NCBI GenBank assembly: GCA_035760645.1
Contig: DASTSO010000089.1
Span: forward strand, 1-38,640
From: DASSTY01 sp035760645
GTDB taxonomy: Bacteria; Gemmatimonadota; Gemmatimonadetes; Gemmatimonadales; GWC2-71-9
Reading direction: 5' to 3'
Length of the DNA stretch: 38,640 bases
Part shown: positions 14,082-21,956 of the stretch, piece by piece
Position numbering within the stretch: the stretch's first letter is position 1
How the letters are laid out: each line of letters starts with the position of its first letter
The notes under the pieces: model-generated
What the model was told of the DNA's origin: nothing
Databases searched by the model: none
The model's input: the letters and a program-made list of their open reading frames with translations, nothing else
Translations under genes and position numbers: made by a program

Positions 14082-15209
14082 GTGCCCGCGACGAAGGACT
14101 TCTATCAGGTGCTCGGCGTCCCCGACAGCGCGTCGCAGGACGAGATCAAGAAGGCCTATCGTCGGCTCGCGAAGCAGTACCACCCCGACGCCAACCCGAA
14201 CAACCCGCAGGCCGCGGAGCGCTTCAAGGAGATCTCCGAGGCCCATGCGACGCTCTCGGATGCCGAGAAGCGGAAGCAGTACGACCAGATGCGCCGGCTC
14301 GGCGCCTTCGAGGGCTTCGCCCGCGGCGGCACGCGCGGGCCGCGCGGCCCCGCGGGCGCGGGCCGCGCGGGCGGGCCCGGCGGGCCGGGCGGGACGGTGT
14401 TCGAGGAGGTGGATCTCGGCGACCTGGGCGGGCTCGGGCTGGGCGACATCTTTTCCTCGATCTTCGGCCGCGGCCGGCGCGAGGAGCCGCGCGGCGAGAC
14501 GCTCGAGACGGTGGTCGAGGTGCCGTTCCGCGTCGCGATGCTCGGGGGCAGGGTGCCGGTGACGCTGCCCGTCACCGAGCCGTGCCCGACCTGCCACGGC
14601 AGCGGCGGCGCCCCGGGCGCGACGTTCGACACCTGTCCCGAGTGCAACGGCCGCGGCTCGATCTCGTTCGGCCAGGGCGGCTTCGCCGTGAACCGGCCGT
14701 GCCCGATGTGCCGCGGGCGCGGCAAGATCCCCTCCGAGCCGTGTCCCACCTGTCGCGGCGCAGGCGAGGTGCGCTCGGAGCGCCGGGTGATGATCACCGT
14801 GCCGCCCGCCACCGAGGACGGCGCGAAGGTGCGCCTCAAGGGCCAGGGCCAGTCGGGCCAGCCCGGCGCGCCCGCGGGCGACCTGATCATCACCTTCCAG
14901 GTGCAGCCCGACCGCTTCTTCCGGCGCGACGGGCTCGACCTCGTCTGCGAGGTGCCGATCAACATCGCCCAGGCCACGCTCGGCACCCGGCTGCGCGTGC
15001 GCACGCTCGACGGGAAGAAGGTCCTGCTCAAGGTCCCGGCCGGGACGCAGCCGGGGCGGAAGTTCCGCATCAAGGGGCAGGGGATCGAGAAGAACGGCCG
15101 CCGCGGCGACCAGCTCGTGCAGGTGAACGTCACCGTGCCCGAGCATCTCACCGAGGCGCAGACGGAGCAGATGAGGAAGTTCGCGGAGGCCGCCGGCCTC
15201 GCGCACTAG
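14082..15209 (+). CDS. dnaJ: Chaperone DnaJ
   Basis: J-domain co-chaperone that stimulates DnaK ATPase and delivers substrates. The 375-residue protein has all canonical parts: the J-domain with HPD at 34-36, a Gly-rich linker (about 75-105) unusually full of Gly-Pro-Arg, and four CxxCxGxG zinc repeats at Cys168/171, 185/188, 207/210 and 221/224. C-terminal substrate-binding domains follow, with GDLIITFQVQPDRFFRRDGLDL. The GTG start immediately follows the grpE TAA and is preceded by GAGGGG, so the two are one operon. It converges on ppk with only 39 bases between. Confidence 0.95.
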   Translation: MPATKDFYQVLGVPDSASQDEIKKAYRRLAKQYHPDANPNNPQAAERFKEISEAHATLSDAEKRKQYDQMRRLGAFEGFARGGTRGPRGPAGAGRAGGPGGPGGTVFEEVDLGDLGGLGLGDIFSSIFGRGRREEPRGETLETVVEVPFRVAMLGGRVPVTLPVTEPCPTCHGSGGAPGATFDTCPECNGRGSISFGQGGFAVNRPCPMCRGRGKIPSEPCPTCRGAGEVRSERRVMITVPPATEDGAKVRLKGQGQSGQPGAPAGDLIITFQVQPDRFFRRDGLDLVCEVPINIAQATLGTRLRVRTLDGKKVLLKVPAGTQPGRKFRIKGQGIEKNGRRGDQLVQVNVTVPEHLTEAQTEQMRKFAEAAGLAH

Positions 15210-15248
15210 GCAGGCGATCGCTCCGGCGGGGCCGACGGCCGCCCGGCG

Positions 15249-17471
15249 CTACGGCGCGCCGAGGCGGCCGGTTTCCTTGGCGAGCTCGATGAGGGTCTGC
15301 TGGGTGCCGCGCTCGGCCTCGGGCGAGCCGGGGCGGCGCTGCACGTAGGTGCCGTCGGGGCGGAGCTCCCAGGCCTGGCGCTCGTCGCGCAGCATGAGCT
15401 CGAGGAGCCCGAGGATGGTCTGGCGGTGGATCGGGTCCTGCACCGGCGCGACCGCCTCGATGCGGCGGTTGAGGTTGCGCGGCATCCAGTCGGCCGAGCC
15501 GATGTAGACCTCGTCGGTGCCGCCGTTGTAGAAGTAGAAGGCGCGCGAGTGCTCGAGGAAGCGGCCCACGAGGCTGAGCACGCGGATGCGCTCGCTCACC
15601 CCCGGCAGCCCCGGCCGCAGGCAGCAGATCCCCCGCACGATCAGGTCCACCTGCACCCCCGCCTGCGACGCCTGGTAGAGCGCCGCGATGACGTCGGGGT
15701 CCACCAGCGCGTTCATCTTCGCGATGATCTGCCCCGGCCGGCCCGCGCGCACGTGGGCGATCTCGCGGCGGATCATGGCGAGAAAGCGCTCCTTCATCCA
15801 CTGCGGCGCCACGAGCAGCGTGCGGTAGCCCGCCGGGTTGGCGAAGCCGGTGAGCACGTTGAAGAGCGTCGTGAGATCGGCGCCGAAGTCGGGGTGGCTC
15901 GTGAAGAGCCCGAAGTCGGTGTAGAGCCGCGCCGTCTTCGCGTTGTAGTTACCGGTGCCGATGTGCACGTAGCGGCGCATCGTGTCGCCCTCGCGGCGGA
16001 CGACGAGGATGAGCTTCGCGTGCGTCTTGAGCTGCTCGACGCCGTAGCTCACGTGCACGCCGGCGTCCTCGAGCCGCTGCGCCCACGTGATGTTGTTCTC
16101 CTCGTCGAAGCGCGCGCGCAGCTCGATCAGGACCGCGACCTGCTTCCCGCGCTCGGCGGCGTTGAGCAGGAGCTTCGCGATCGAGGAGTCGCCGCCCGTG
16201 CGGTAGAGCGTGAGCTTGATGGCGAGCACGTCCGGGTCCTCGGCCGCCGTCTGGATGAAGCGCTCGACCGAGGTGGTGAAGCTGTCGTACGGATGGTGCA
16301 CCAGGACGTCGCCCTCGCGGATGACGTCGAAGATGTTGCGGCCGCCCAGCAGCCGGAGCTGGGTCGAGGGCAGGAAGGGCGGGTCCTTGAGCGCCGGCAG
16401 GTCCACCGCGGTGAGCGCGAGCAGGTCGGCGACGTCGAGCGGGCCCGGCACCTCGTAGAGGTCTTCCGTGCGGAGCGGCACCGTCGGCGGCTCCTGCTCG
16501 GCGTTGAATTCGCCGAGGAGGAGCTGGCGCAGGGCGAGCGGCATCGACGGCTCGACCTCGAGGCGCACCACCTCGGCGAAGCGGCGGCGGCGCACCTCCT
16601 CCTGGATCGCGCTCAGGAGGTCCTCGTCCTCGCTGTCGGTGAGGTCGTAGTCGGTGTTCCGCGTGATGCGGAAGAGGTGCCAGCCGACGATCTCGACCCC
16701 GGGGAAGAGCGCGTCGAGGTGCGCGCCGATCACCTGCTCGAGCGGCAGGAACTCCAGCGGCCGCGTGAGCGGCACCCAGCGCGGCAGGATCTTCGGCACC
16801 TTCACCCGCGCGAACCGCTCCTCGCCGTCGAGGTCCCGCAGCACGACCGCGATGGAGAGGCTGAGGTTCGAGATGTAGGGGAAGGGATGCCCCGGGTCCA
16901 CCGCGAGCGGGGTGAGGACGGGGAAGACGTTCGCCTGGAAGTACTCGGCGAGGTGGGCGCGGTCGGCCTCGTCGAGCGCCGCGTGGTCGAGGTGGAGCGT
17001 GAGCCCGTCGTCGGCGAGCGCCGGGAGGAGATCGTCGAGGAGCGTCGCGTACGCCTCGCGCTCGAGGTCGCGGACGATGCCGGCGATCGCGCGGAGCTGG
17101 TCCTCGGGCCGCATCCCGTCCGCCGTGCGCTCGGCGTAGCCCGCGGCGAGCTGCTGCTTGAGCCCGCCGACGCGCACCTGGAAGAACTCGTCGAGGTTGC
17201 TGCCGAAGATCGCGAGGAACTTGAGCCGCTCGAGCAGCGGCGTGCGGCCGTCCTGCGCCTCGGCCAGGACGCGGCGGTTGAACTCGAGCCAGCTCAGCTC
17301 GCGATTGATGTAGAGCGCGGGATCCCGGAGGTCGGCCTCGCTCGGCGCCGGCTCGACCGGCAGCGCCTCGTCGCTTCGCGGCATCGCGGGCGGCGGCGCC
17401 GGCGCCGGCGCCGGCGTCGCCGCGAGCGCGGGCTCGGCTGGTGCCGCGCGGAAGTCCGGGTGGCGCGGCAT
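15249..17471 (-). CDS. ppk1: Polyphosphate kinase 1
   Basis: Membrane-associated enzyme that reversibly makes polyphosphate from ATP. The 740-residue product has the N-terminal YINRELSWLEFNRRVLAEA, the SNLDEFFQVRVGGLK helix region, HHPYDSF, and two phospholipase-D-like domains. The autophosphorylated His484 is in KTHAKL, followed by HIGTGNYNAKTA, and GSADWMPRNLNRR lies near the end. The first 50 residues are a Pro/Ala-rich tail encoded by GGCGCC repeats. An alternative start at 17384 would remove most of it; neither has a good ribosome-binding site. It lies 8 bases after the YvlD-type gene at the end of a leftward gene set. Confidence 0.93.
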   Translation of the reverse strand: MPRHPDFRAAPAEPALAATPAPAPAPPPAMPRSDEALPVEPAPSEADLRDPALYINRELSWLEFNRRVLAEAQDGRTPLLERLKFLAIFGSNLDEFFQVRVGGLKQQLAAGYAERTADGMRPEDQLRAIAGIVRDLEREAYATLLDDLLPALADDGLTLHLDHAALDEADRAHLAEYFQANVFPVLTPLAVDPGHPFPYISNLSLSIAVVLRDLDGEERFARVKVPKILPRWVPLTRPLEFLPLEQVIGAHLDALFPGVEIVGWHLFRITRNTDYDLTDSEDEDLLSAIQEEVRRRRFAEVVRLEVEPSMPLALRQLLLGEFNAEQEPPTVPLRTEDLYEVPGPLDVADLLALTAVDLPALKDPPFLPSTQLRLLGGRNIFDVIREGDVLVHHPYDSFTTSVERFIQTAAEDPDVLAIKLTLYRTGGDSSIAKLLLNAAERGKQVAVLIELRARFDEENNITWAQRLEDAGVHVSYGVEQLKTHAKLILVVRREGDTMRRYVHIGTGNYNAKTARLYTDFGLFTSHPDFGADLTTLFNVLTGFANPAGYRTLLVAPQWMKERFLAMIRREIAHVRAGRPGQIIAKMNALVDPDVIAALYQASQAGVQVDLIVRGICCLRPGLPGVSERIRVLSLVGRFLEHSRAFYFYNGGTDEVYIGSADWMPRNLNRRIEAVAPVQDPIHRQTILGLLELMLRDERQAWELRPDGTYVQRRPGSPEAERGTQQTLIELAKETGRLGAP
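17395..17412. repeat. GGCGCC hexanucleotide tandem repeat
   Basis: Three perfect copies of GGCGCC in tandem, flanked by degenerate copies, in the 5' part of ppk. They encode alternating Ala-Pro. Changes in copy number would add or remove two residues without shifting the frame. Confidence 0.6.
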
Positions 17472-17479
17472 CGGCGGCC

Positions 17480-17857
17480 TCAGGTCCGGCGGGGCTGCTG
17501 CCGCTCCCCGATGGCGAGCGTCGCCCCGGTGCTCACGAAGCCGATGATCAGCCCGCCGAGGATCGCCGAGAGCAGGCCGTCCACGTGGAAGCCCAGGCCG
17601 TAGTACTGGCTGATCCGGCCCGTGAGGAGCAGCAGCACGCCGTTGATGACGAGCAGGAAGAGCCCGAGCGTCACCACGACGAGCGGGCAGCTCAGCAGCG
17701 TGAGGATGGGGCGGAGCACCGCGTTGACCACGCCGAAGATCGCCGCGACGATGAGGAGCTGCTCGATCCCCTGATCGAAGTGGAGCCCCGGCAGGAGGGC
17801 CACGGCGATCCAGAGGGCGAGGGCGTTGACGAGCCAGCGCAGCAGCAGGTGCTTCAT
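17480..17857 (-). CDS. Phage holin family 4 / YvlD-type membrane protein
   Basis: A 125-residue integral membrane protein of the COG1950 family (called phage holin family 4 in databases). Four hydrophobic segments are visible at about 8-24, 33-55, 60-82 and 92-115. Typical features are GIEQLLIVAAIFGVVNAVLRPIL and the PLVVVTLGLFLLVINGVLLLL block. Despite the name these proteins are widespread in chromosomes and there is no prophage here. The start codon overlaps the mnmA stop by four bases (ATGA on the minus strand), and ppk follows 8 bases after its stop. Function is unknown. Confidence 0.8.
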   Translation of the reverse strand: MKHLLLRWLVNALALWIAVALLPGLHFDQGIEQLLIVAAIFGVVNAVLRPILTLLSCPLVVVTLGLFLLVINGVLLLLTGRISQYYGLGFHVDGLLSAILGGLIIGFVSTGATLAIGERQQPRRT

Positions 17858-18948
17858 CGGAGGCCGGAGATCTGGGTGAGGGACGCGGGGGCGTCGATCA
17901 CGCCGCCCCCGAGCACGCGGTCGTTCGCATCATACAGGACGCCGGACTGGCCCGGCGTGATGGCGCGCACCGGCTCGGCGAGAGCGAGCTCCAGCGTGTC
18001 GCCCGTGGCGCCGACGACGGTGGCCGGGACCGCCGGCGCGCGGGAGCGCACCTGCACGGCGCAGCGGTCGCCCTCGCCGAGCGGGTCGGCGAGCCAGTTC
18101 ACTTCCTCGAGCCGCACGCGGTGGCCGGCGAGGTCCGCGAGCCCGCCCACGACCACCTCGCGCGTCGCGGGGCGGATCGCCACCACGTAGCGCGGCTCGG
18201 GGGCGCCGCCCGGGAGCCCGCGCCGCTGGCCGATCGTGTAGCGGGCGAAGCCGCGGTGCTCGCCGATCACCTCGCCCGTCGTGGTCACGAGCGGCCCCGG
18301 GGCGAGCGCGGGCGCGTCGGCCGGCAGGTGCTGCTCGAGCACGGCGACGTAGTCGTCGTCGGGGACGAAGCAGATCTCGACCGACTCGGGCTTGTCGGCG
18401 GTCGTGAGGCCGAGCCGGCGGGCCCAGGCGCGCGTCTCGGCCTTCGACATCTCGCCCACGGGGGTGAGCATGCGCGCCACCACCGCGCGGTCGATGCCCC
18501 AGAGGAAGTAGCTCTGGTCCTTCGCGCGGTCGCGGCCGCGGTAGAGCGCGCCCTCGCGCGCCACGGCGTAGTGCCCCGTGGCGATCGCGTCGCAGCCCAG
18601 CGCGTCGGCGTGGTGCAGGAGGTCGCGGAACTTGGTGAACGAGTTGCAGCGCACGCAGGGGATCGGCGTGCGGCCGCGGCTATACTCGTCGACGAAGTTC
18701 TCGATGACGTGGCGGCTGAACCGGTCCTCCAGGTTCAGCACGTAGTGCGGGATGCCGAGCGCGGCGGCGACGTCGCGCGCGTCGTTGATCGAGTCGAGCG
18801 AGCAGCAGGGGCGGTCGGGGACGCTGTCGCCGTAGCAGAACAGCTTCATCGTCGCCCCGACCACCTCGTGGCCCGCCTCGACGAGCCGTGCCGCCGCCAC
18901 CGAGCTGTCCACGCCGCCCGACATGGCGACCAGCACCCTCCTACGCAC
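17854..18948 (-). CDS. mnmA: tRNA-specific 2-thiouridylase MnmA
   Basis: Makes 2-thiouridine at the wobble position of tRNA-Lys, -Glu and -Gln, taking sulfur from a cysteine desulfurase relay. The 364-residue protein has the PP-loop SGGVDSS (10-16), the catalytic cysteine Cys101 in PCVRCN, Cys193 in the ESVEICFVPDD loop, ATGHYA near 123-128 and the KDQSYFLW motif at 143-150. A beta-barrel C-terminal domain carries YTIGQRRGL. The start overlaps the end of the cysteine desulfurase gene by 8 bases, so sulfur donor and acceptor are encoded in tandem. Confidence 0.95.
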   Translation of the reverse strand: MRRRVLVAMSGGVDSSVAAARLVEAGHEVVGATMKLFCYGDSVPDRPCCSLDSINDARDVAAALGIPHYVLNLEDRFSRHVIENFVDEYSRGRTPIPCVRCNSFTKFRDLLHHADALGCDAIATGHYAVAREGALYRGRDRAKDQSYFLWGIDRAVVARMLTPVGEMSKAETRAWARRLGLTTADKPESVEICFVPDDDYVAVLEQHLPADAPALAPGPLVTTTGEVIGEHRGFARYTIGQRRGLPGGAPEPRYVVAIRPATREVVVGGLADLAGHRVRLEEVNWLADPLGEGDRCAVQVRSRAPAVPATVVGATGDTLELALAEPVRAITPGQSGVLYDANDRVLGGGVIDAPASLTQISGLR

Positions 18949-20119
18949 GGCCGAGCTCCCCGGCGAGCTGGCGCGCCTTCTGGACGATCCCCGGGAACAC
19001 GGCCGCCACGCGCGCGACGTCGTCCGCGGTGGTCTCGTGGCCGAGGCTGAAGCGGATGGCGCCGAGCGCGAGCTCGCGCGGCACGCCCATCGCCGTGAGG
19101 ACGTGCGAGGGCTCGACCGCCCCGGTGGAGCAGGCCGAGCCGCCCGAGGCGGCGATGCCGGCCAGGTCGAGATGCATGAGGAGCACTTCGGACTCCGCGC
19201 CGGGCACGGCGATGCTCAGCACGTGCGGGGCGCGCGGGCCGGCTCCGGCGTTCACGTGGAGATCGGGCACGGCGGCGCGGAGCCGGGCGACGAGCTCGTC
19301 GCGGAGGCGCTCCAGTCGCTCCGCCTCCGCCGCCTGCTCGGCCACGGCGAGCCGCGCCGCGCAGCCCATCGCCACGGCGCCGGCGACGTTCTCGGTGCCG
19401 GGCCGGATGCCGAACTGCTGGCCGCCGCCGTGGATGATCGCCTCGACCGCCTTGCGGTCGCGGACGATGAGGGCGCCGATCCCCTTCGGGGCGCCGATCT
19501 TGTGGCCGGAGAGACTCATCAGGGTGCAGCCGAAGTCGGCGACCGAGACCGGCACCTTGCCGAAGGCCTGCACCGCGTCGGTGTGGAAGATCGCCCCCGC
19601 CGCGCAACATCGCGCCGCGATCTCGTGCACCGGCTGCACCGCGCCCACCTCGTTGTTCACCCACATCACCGAGACGATCGCCGGCCGCTCGGCGAGCGCC
19701 GCGTCGAGCGCGCCCAGGTCGAGCTGACAGTTCCCGTCCACCGGCAGGATGATCTCCCGGCCGCCGAGGTGGCAGACCGCGTGCGCCGCGGCGAGCACCG
19801 CCTTGTGCTCCACCGCGCTCACCGCCGCGAGCATCGGCGCTCCGCGGTCGCGGGCGGCGAGGGCGGCGCCGATGACGGCCTGGTTGTCGGCCTCCGTGCC
19901 GCCGGAGGTGAAGATCACCTGCCCGGGCTCGGCGCCGACCGCCTGGGCCACCTCGCGCCGGGCCTGCTCGAGCCCGGCCCGGGCCGCCCGCCCGAAGCGG
20001 TGGGCGCTGGAGGGGTTGCCGAAGGTCTGGTGGGTGAGGTAGGGCAGCATCGCCTCCAGGACCTCCGGACGCACCGGGGTCGTGGCGGCGTGATCGAGGT
20101 AGACGGGTGTGGTGGTCAT
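18941..20119 (-). CDS. Cysteine desulfurase, NifS/IscS family
   Basis: Pyridoxal-phosphate enzyme converting cysteine to alanine plus a protein-bound persulfide. The 392-residue product shows YLDHAATTPVRPEV at the N-terminus, TSGGTEADNQ (71-80), the HTDAVQAFGK segment, the PLP lysine Lys207 in SLSGHKIGAPKG, GGGQQFGIRPGTEN, and the persulfide cysteine in GGSACSTG. ATG 20119 is preferred over a GTG at 20155 because the family begins near MTTTPVYLDHAATT. TATTTT lies six bases upstream, hinting at a leaderless transcript. It overlaps mnmA and follows the BshB1-like gene, so it may serve both tRNA thiolation and cofactor assembly. Confidence 0.93.
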   Translation of the reverse strand: MTTTPVYLDHAATTPVRPEVLEAMLPYLTHQTFGNPSSAHRFGRAARAGLEQARREVAQAVGAEPGQVIFTSGGTEADNQAVIGAALAARDRGAPMLAAVSAVEHKAVLAAAHAVCHLGGREIILPVDGNCQLDLGALDAALAERPAIVSVMWVNNEVGAVQPVHEIAARCCAAGAIFHTDAVQAFGKVPVSVADFGCTLMSLSGHKIGAPKGIGALIVRDRKAVEAIIHGGGQQFGIRPGTENVAGAVAMGCAARLAVAEQAAEAERLERLRDELVARLRAAVPDLHVNAGAGPRAPHVLSIAVPGAESEVLLMHLDLAGIAASGGSACSTGAVEPSHVLTAMGVPRELALGAIRFSLGHETTADDVARVAAVFPGIVQKARQLAGELGRA

Positions 20120-20125
20120 GCCCGA

Positions 20126-20131
20126 AAAATA
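20126..20131 (-). promoter_or_regulatory. Putative -10 element before the cysteine desulfurase
   Basis: On the minus strand TATTTT is followed by TCGGGC and then the ATG. The six-base gap would put the transcription start on the start codon, as at cinA. It lies in the 36 bases between the preceding stop and the desulfurase. No convincing -35 is seen. Confidence 0.3.
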
Positions 20132-20155
20132 GTGGCCGGTATGCGGTTGGGCCAC

Positions 20156-20872
20156 CTACATGCTCTGCACCCCCAGCGCCACCACGTCGTCCACGGCCAT
20201 CGTCTCGTGGGTGAAGAAGGGCTCGCCGTAGCGGGTGCGGATGAGGGAGCCGTAGTGGGCGTTCTGGGTCTCGATGAGGCTGTAGAGGTCCTGCCCGGTG
20301 GGGAAGATCTCGCCGGCGTTCCTGGCGCCGTCGAACTGGCTCGCGTAGCAGCGGATCGCGGCCATCTTGCGCTCGAACTCGGCGCTGATGTCCACGACGA
20401 ACGTCGGCTTCACCGGGTCCTCGCGGTAGGCGAGGGCGTAGAGGATCTTGTGGGGCCGGTGCGGCGTGCCGCCGGCGGGGTAGCGCGCGAGCCCGGCGAG
20501 GAAGCAGGCGTCGCGCGCGAGCTCGGAGGCGATCCGGTGGTCCGGGTGCCGCCCGACGGGGAAGGGGAGGATCACGACCCGCGGGGCGAAGTGGCGGATC
20601 TCCTCCACCAGCACGCGCCGGCTGGCCTCGTCGTTGTGCAGGTGCGCATCGGGGAGCCCCGCGTTCCGCCGCTCCGCGACGCCCAGGATCTCGGCGGCGC
20701 GCGCCGCCTCCTCGGCGCGGAGGTCGGCGCTGCCGCGGGTGCCGGTCTCGCCGGCGGTCAGGTCGAGAATGCCGGTGCGGTAGCCCTGCGCCGCGGCCTT
20801 CAGCAGGGTGCCGGCGCAGGTGAGCTCCACGTCGTCGCGGTGGGCGGCGATGGCGAGCAGGTCGACGGGCAT
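20156..20872 (-). CDS. bshB1: PIG-L family deacetylase, BshB1-like (bacillithiol biosynthesis)
   Basis: Zinc-dependent N-deacetylase of the PIG-L/LmbE family. The 238-residue protein starts MPVDLLAIAAHRDDVEL, where the usual AHPDD/AHADD metal motif reads AHRDD with both metal-binding aspartates and the histidine kept. It carries TAGETGTRGS, and GRHPDHR supplies the second histidine pair. These match BshB1, which deacetylates GlcNAc-malate during bacillithiol synthesis. GAGGAG lies five bases before the ATG. Neighbouring cysteine desulfurase and MnmA genes give a thiol/sulfur context. bshA and bshC are not in the window, so the pathway is inferred. Confidence 0.8.
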   Translation of the reverse strand: MPVDLLAIAAHRDDVELTCAGTLLKAAAQGYRTGILDLTAGETGTRGSADLRAEEAARAAEILGVAERRNAGLPDAHLHNDEASRRVLVEEIRHFAPRVVILPFPVGRHPDHRIASELARDACFLAGLARYPAGGTPHRPHKILYALAYREDPVKPTFVVDISAEFERKMAAIRCYASQFDGARNAGEIFPTGQDLYSLIETQNAHYGSLIRTRYGEPFFTHETMAVDDVVALGVQSM

Positions 20873-20920
20873 CGGCTCCTCGGAGGCGTGTCGGTGGTCG
20901 GTTCGCGGGTGACTGGCGCG

Positions 20921-21871
20921 TCAGGCCGCGGGCTCGGCCACGGGGCCGGACACCGGCTTTCGCGCCCGCCGCAGCTTGCGTCCGACGAATATGACGGCGC
21001 CCGCCACCAGGGCCAACGGCACCAGCACCCCCGCGGCGGCGATGGCGAAGGCCACCGAGCCGACGAGGTTGCGCCACGCCTGCCGGAACGCCTCGCCGAT
21101 CGGATGCCGCCCCGGCTCGCCGACCACCGGGAGGGGCTCGTGCAGCGTGACGGCGAGGGTGCTGAGCGCGGCGTGGGCGCGCAGGTAGCGGAGCCGGCCG
21201 TCGAGCCGCTCGATCTCCTCGCGCACCCGCGCGAGCTCGCGCTCGATCTGGAGGACGTCGGCGAGGCGCCCCGTCCGGGTGGCGAGGAGCGTGAGCAGCC
21301 GCTCCTCGAGCCGGCGCGCGTTCGCCACGCGGGCCGTCACGTCCACGTACTCCTCGCCCACGTCCTCCGCGCTCACGTTGACGAACTCCACCCGGCCGAT
21401 GGGCCGCAGGCCGCCGACCACCTCGTCGAAGCGCGGCGCCGGCACCTTCACCTCGAGCAGGGCGCTCCGCGTCTGGTCGCGCCCCGCCTGGAGCTGCGTG
21501 CTCCCGACGTAGCCGCCCGCCCGCGTCGCCGCGTCGCGCAGGCGCGCCACCGCCGGCTCGAGCGAGTCCACCTCGACGCTCGCGGTGCCGGTGCGCACGA
21601 TCATCGACGCGGCGGCGTCGGGATTCGCGGGGAGCTGCAGCGGGGTGGTCCGGGCGTCGCCCGGCGCGGCGGGGCCGAGCGCATCCGCGGCCGCGGCACC
21701 CTCGGCGCGGGCGGGGCTCGGCACCGATTTCGCCGCCATCGGCCCGCGCGGTGGCAGCGCCACCGCGCGCTCACGCAGGGCCGCGGGCGCGCCGCGCTCG
21801 CACGCGGCGACCAGGGTGGCGGTCAGCAGGCAGACGGGGACGGTCAGACGTCGGATGGTCCGGGTGCGCAT
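20921..21871 (-). CDS. DUF4349 lipoprotein
   Basis: A 316-residue exported protein. The N-terminus has basic residues, a hydrophobic stretch and a lipobox-like LVAAC at about 20-24, so it is probably lipidated. After a Pro/Ala linker, residues about 90-270 match the DUF4349 pattern: MIVRTGTASVEVDSLEPAVARLRDAATRAGGYV, VKVPAPRFDEVV, then a coiled-coil block LLATRTGRLADVLQIERELARVREEIERLDGRLRYL. One transmembrane segment (about 272-298) and a short basic tail end the protein. Function is unknown. It begins the leftward series running to ppk, 48 bases before the bshB1-like gene. Confidence 0.8.
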   Translation of the reverse strand: MRTRTIRRLTVPVCLLTATLVAACERGAPAALRERAVALPPRGPMAAKSVPSPARAEGAAAADALGPAAPGDARTTPLQLPANPDAAASMIVRTGTASVEVDSLEPAVARLRDAATRAGGYVGSTQLQAGRDQTRSALLEVKVPAPRFDEVVGGLRPIGRVEFVNVSAEDVGEEYVDVTARVANARRLEERLLTLLATRTGRLADVLQIERELARVREEIERLDGRLRYLRAHAALSTLAVTLHEPLPVVGEPGRHPIGEAFRQAWRNLVGSVAFAIAAAGVLVPLALVAGAVIFVGRKLRRARKPVSGPVAEPAA

Positions 21872-21956
21872 CGCTCGCTCGCGGGTGAGGGTCGAGCGGG
21901 AGATGCGCGGGCGCAGGAGACGTGCACAGACAGGCGGCAGGCCGTCGGGCGGCCGC

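Noticed and set aside
17480..17857. Prophage remnant suggested by a phage-holin-family match
   Set aside because: The family is widespread in chromosomes, the gene overlaps mnmA, and no other phage gene is nearby.
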